From contig JASBNA010000098.1 of assembly GCA_038087015.1 (NCBI GenBank), forward strand, positions 50,274 through 114,273: a stretch of DNA of 64,000 bases, in the 5' to 3' direction. Positions within the stretch are counted from its first letter, which is position 1, and every line of letters starts with the position of its first letter. Shown in pieces: positions 61,801-64,000 of this stretch. The translations under genes were made by a program, and so were the position numbers. The DNA comes from Cerrena zonata. Its lineage: Eukaryota; Basidiomycota; Agaricomycetes; Polyporales; Cerrenaceae. Under the pieces are notes generated by a model. The model was not told where the DNA came from, did no database searches, and worked only from the letters and a program-made list of their open reading frames with translations.

Positions 61801-62588
61801 TATCCGATGGTCGGTCAGCAGAACGTTTGGCCATTCCACTCCCATCATCATTTGGCAAAGTTGCCTGTAAAACACGCATACAAGGCCTTGCTGCCATTGA
61901 GCTAGACTTGCGAATTGGCCAAGCAAATGATGCATTACGCTTCCTCCGGATTGCCATCGGACAAAAGTCCTTCAATTTCCGGACTAAATTCCGTACTGGA
62001 AGTGCAAACTCCGGATATAAAAATCGATTGAGAAGCTACGCAGAGAAGCATACCCTTCAAATGACTATTGACCAGGCTGCTCAGGTTTATACCTCCGCGA
62101 GACGTGCGTTAGAGGTTTTAGGAGCGCCACCGGACGTTCTATCAAAGTTCAAGGTATTGAACAAAGCGGATCTTTCTGCAAGTACTGCCGTTGTGGATCC
62201 AAATGCACGTGGGGAGAGGAATAATGGTCTTCCGTGGATTTGGCATACACAACACAATCCAGGAGAAGATCCGGCATGGATGGACGAATGTATGTTGCAC
62301 CTCCGTTACTTTTTTCTTTGTCTGAAATAATATCCTGCAGTGTACCGCGTCAATTGGCTTCGAGCAAAGTCTAGGCGGGATCGCTGGGCGGAGGAACTTG
62401 CGCTCACTCAAGCCGAGATGCAATGGACACGACTATTCCACCTGCATCGAAAGAACCTATGGCTTTCTCGTGCGGCGGAAGTGGAAGCTGAGCATCCAAA
62501 GCTTCAATTCTATGCCCGAAAGCAAGCAAAAACTTGGGATTTACTTGCAAGTCAAGTAGATAATGCCCTCGCTCGCATGACCGGATAG
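58900..62588 (+). CDS. KDZ (Kyakuja-Dileera-Zisupton) transposase with CxC2-like zinc cluster, possibly frameshifted
   Basis: It starts MAPGRRRKEQHADDAL (58900-59160). The second exon carries the cysteine cluster CRICKSVKESNPMQWRCHSC...YCSECIRRSH with SVSRWDGKAFHRSSL and LGHGGDLCP, the CxC2 pattern linked to KDZ transposases. FCPTCPQPGVNLPDDW follows, then DVTGIGAIACGRHGCF. The RNase H-like core YMDYAFIQAILY...LLYDIMCQFWVNF and GLFHVHGHVKECFARYGPHL come next. The C-terminal part is LPSSFGKVACKTRIQGLAAI, RIGQANDALRFLR and LYRVNWLRAKSRRDRW. Reading frames change without obvious introns at about 59660-59700 and 59900-59915, and 61251-61590 has stops in every frame. This copy may therefore be inactive, although unusual introns are possible. 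Confidence 0.83.
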
Positions 62589-62722
62589 ATATATGTTCTA
62601 TATATAGGGTGTTTTGTGATATGTGATACTGTGTACCTCTGTTTGTATATATGTGTGGGAAAGTTTTCTCCATTGATCTGATAAGTATCAATCACCTCAT
62701 CTGTTACCTTCACCATCTAACA

Positions 62723-63512
62723 ATGGCAGACCAAGAAAGCACTGGTGAACCGCAGTCTGTTGTTTGATCATTTTCTCTTCTAGGAATAACACTGATTACT
62801 GTTACCTGTGACTACCATAGATACTCAATTGAGGGACACATAGCATGGAGAGTCTTGTATCGGATGTGGAGGTTGGATGAAGCCGCCAGAGCATTTAAGA
62901 CTGTTCTGGAACGGACCGAGGATTACGAGAAAATCCTCATTTACAACAGGTGGGAAATTGGGTTGACTATAGAAACAGTGAGTGCTCCACTCTGAGTTTC
63001 ATCCGGCGTAAGCTATAGGTACAATAGGAACATTTAGAAAAGGCTCTAGCACAGATGTGTCTGCGTGGGTTGATGACCACACGTCTGAGCAAGGCTATCG
63101 ACGTGAGGTTCCGGTGGTTGCATATTGATGGCTATCCTCCGGTCATTGACTGGACTCAGCTACCGGACCCCAATGCACCATCCATGGGCAACTTATCAGA
63201 GCTCTTTGATGGAACAGTCCCCCAAATCGCACAAGGGGAGAGTCATTGGTGGACTTACAACGAGAGCACGGATGCAGTTGAGGATAAACCGCACTGGTGG
63301 GACCAGCCAGAAAAGGAGGTATGACTCTTATTCAGCATCCATATAGCAACTGACTGTTGATGCTCTGCAAGAAATGGCTCTACAACGTCTCTGTCCCTCG
63401 AGACCTTATTGGACAATATGTCCGGAGATTAACTCAATCTCAAGACCTTCTTGCTCGTGCTGTTAGAAAACTGCGAGAATTTCAGGACAATACCCCAATG
63501 GAACTCGATTGA
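62723..63512 (+). CDS. Small KDZ cargo protein, 206 aa, four exons
   Basis: Exons 62723-62754, 62821-62977, 63028-63318 and 63372-63512 join in phase. The product is mostly helical: HIAWRVLYRMWRLDEAARAF, EHLEKALAQMCLRGLMTTRL, then WLHIDGYPPVIDWTQLPDPN. A Trp-rich patch follows (SHWWTYNE, PHWWDQPEKE), and a final helix VRRLTQSQDLLARAVRKLRE may be a coiled coil. It follows the transposase by about 130 bases in the same direction. I recognise no family; the compact intact frame argues for a real element gene. Confidence 0.68.
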
Positions 63513-64000
63513 TCCGGATGCCGGATCAGTGGAAAGGAATATGAAGGCCGATGTCGATGCCGGATGTCAATGCGGACATCAGATACGGATGCCGGATCGG
63601 GTACGTTCTATGAATCATGTATAATACAAGTGATGGTTGCAATATTTCTCGGGTATATTGAGTGAGAGTTCTTTGTTTGTGAGCTGAGTATCGGGCGGAA
63701 TTATTCGTTACTTACCAGCGCAGCATAAGTTGTTTTATGCTGGTCCGTCATTCTGAACTGGAGTCCATGAAAGAAAACACAAGTCTTATGGCAGTCAGGC
63801 TGATTGGCTCGTAGTCCGTATAACAGGGGATGTATCAGTCAGGCCGACTATCTCGTAATAGTATACGGACAAGACAATATTACTCTTTATTCCAATCAGG
63901 CCGACTGTCTCACAGCACACGGACAGGGGAACGATTATGATTATTCTAGTCAGGCCAATTGGGTCGCGATGCACGGACAGAAAACATTACTATGTAGTCC
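63513..64000. repeat. Right subterminal repeats of the KDZ element
   Basis: The first 90 bases hold four CCGGAT copies in a GATGCCGGATC setting. From about 63760 on, four units of 50-55 bases repeat, each with TCAGGCYGAYT followed about 20 bases later by ACGGACA or GTCCGTA. The element continues past the window. Confidence 0.7.

Larger units (their letters stand above)
47740..64000. mobile_element. Large KDZ DNA transposon with TET/JBP cargo, right end outside the window
   Basis: A KDZ-type transposase gene (58900-62588) and a TET/JBP dioxygenase gene (57460-58829) are adjacent on the plus strand. Around them lie four more genes and, at both margins, repeats built on TCAGGCCGACT / ACGGACA (47740-48200 and 63760-64000), some in opposite orientation. 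KDZ elements carrying TET/JBP genes are established for mushroom fungi. The left border is placed where the Plavaka B partner gene stops making sense and the repeats begin. The true terminus and target duplication were not identified. Confidence 0.75.

Noticed and set aside
1..64000. CRISPR array, rRNA or tRNA genes
   Set aside because: No regularly spaced direct repeats, rRNA signature or cloverleaf-like segment was noticed; a tRNA scan was not possible.

Overview
The window reads as nuclear DNA of an agaricomycete (mushroom-forming basidiomycete) fungus. Genes are cut by many 45-80 nt GT-AG introns. F-box paralogues, an M12A metalloprotease and a many-exon P450 look typical of that group. 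The mobile DNA (Plavaka, KDZ with a TET/JBP oxygenase, chromodomain Gypsy) is also of a kind known mainly from Agaricomycetes. No CRISPR array, operon or other prokaryotic feature was seen.

Layout. (1) 1-733 is the end of a Plavaka DNA transposon running off the left edge. (2) 1594-2991 is an M12A (astacin-like) metallopeptidase gene with an in-frame stop. (3) 4618-12851 is a complete Gypsy/chromovirus on the minus strand, with target duplication AAATC, a -1 frameshift site between gag and pol, extra ORFs on both sides of gag-pol, and a 715-bp CACTG-ended palindromic MITE inside gag. (4) 13095-15539 is an internally deleted Plavaka copy, itself hit by a solo LTR inside its terminal repeat. 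(5) 17487-32381 holds host genes: an F-box gene, two tail-to-tail F-box paralogues of identical exon structure, a further F-box gene with a likely frameshift, a tiny cysteine-rich gene, and a divergent pair of coiled-coil genes. (6) 32382-34508 is a 13-exon cytochrome P450. (7) 35195-47710 is a Plavaka element (B). Its transposase gene is split by a second, apparently intact Plavaka element (A, 35773-43440, target duplication GA) of another lineage. (8) From about 47.74 kb to beyond the right edge lies a large KDZ transposon. It carries a KDZ transposase with a CxC2-like zinc cluster, a TET/JBP 2-oxoglutarate/Fe(II) dioxygenase, and four further cargo genes of unknown role, between repeat-rich ends.

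How the parts work together. Plavaka A pairs a transposase with a divergent DUF6532-type partner gene, and B has the same divergent layout with a truncated partner. The KDZ element couples a transposase to a predicted 5-methylcytosine oxidase. Its DNA, coding parts included, is studded with the CpG-containing motif TCCGGA / ATCCGG, which hints at an element-wide recognition or modification site. The nesting gives an order of events: KDZ into B, A into B, solo LTR into Plavaka C, MITE into Gypsy.

Limits: exon boundaries were set by hand from splice motifs and reading frame, family names come from memory, and no search or structure calculation was run.
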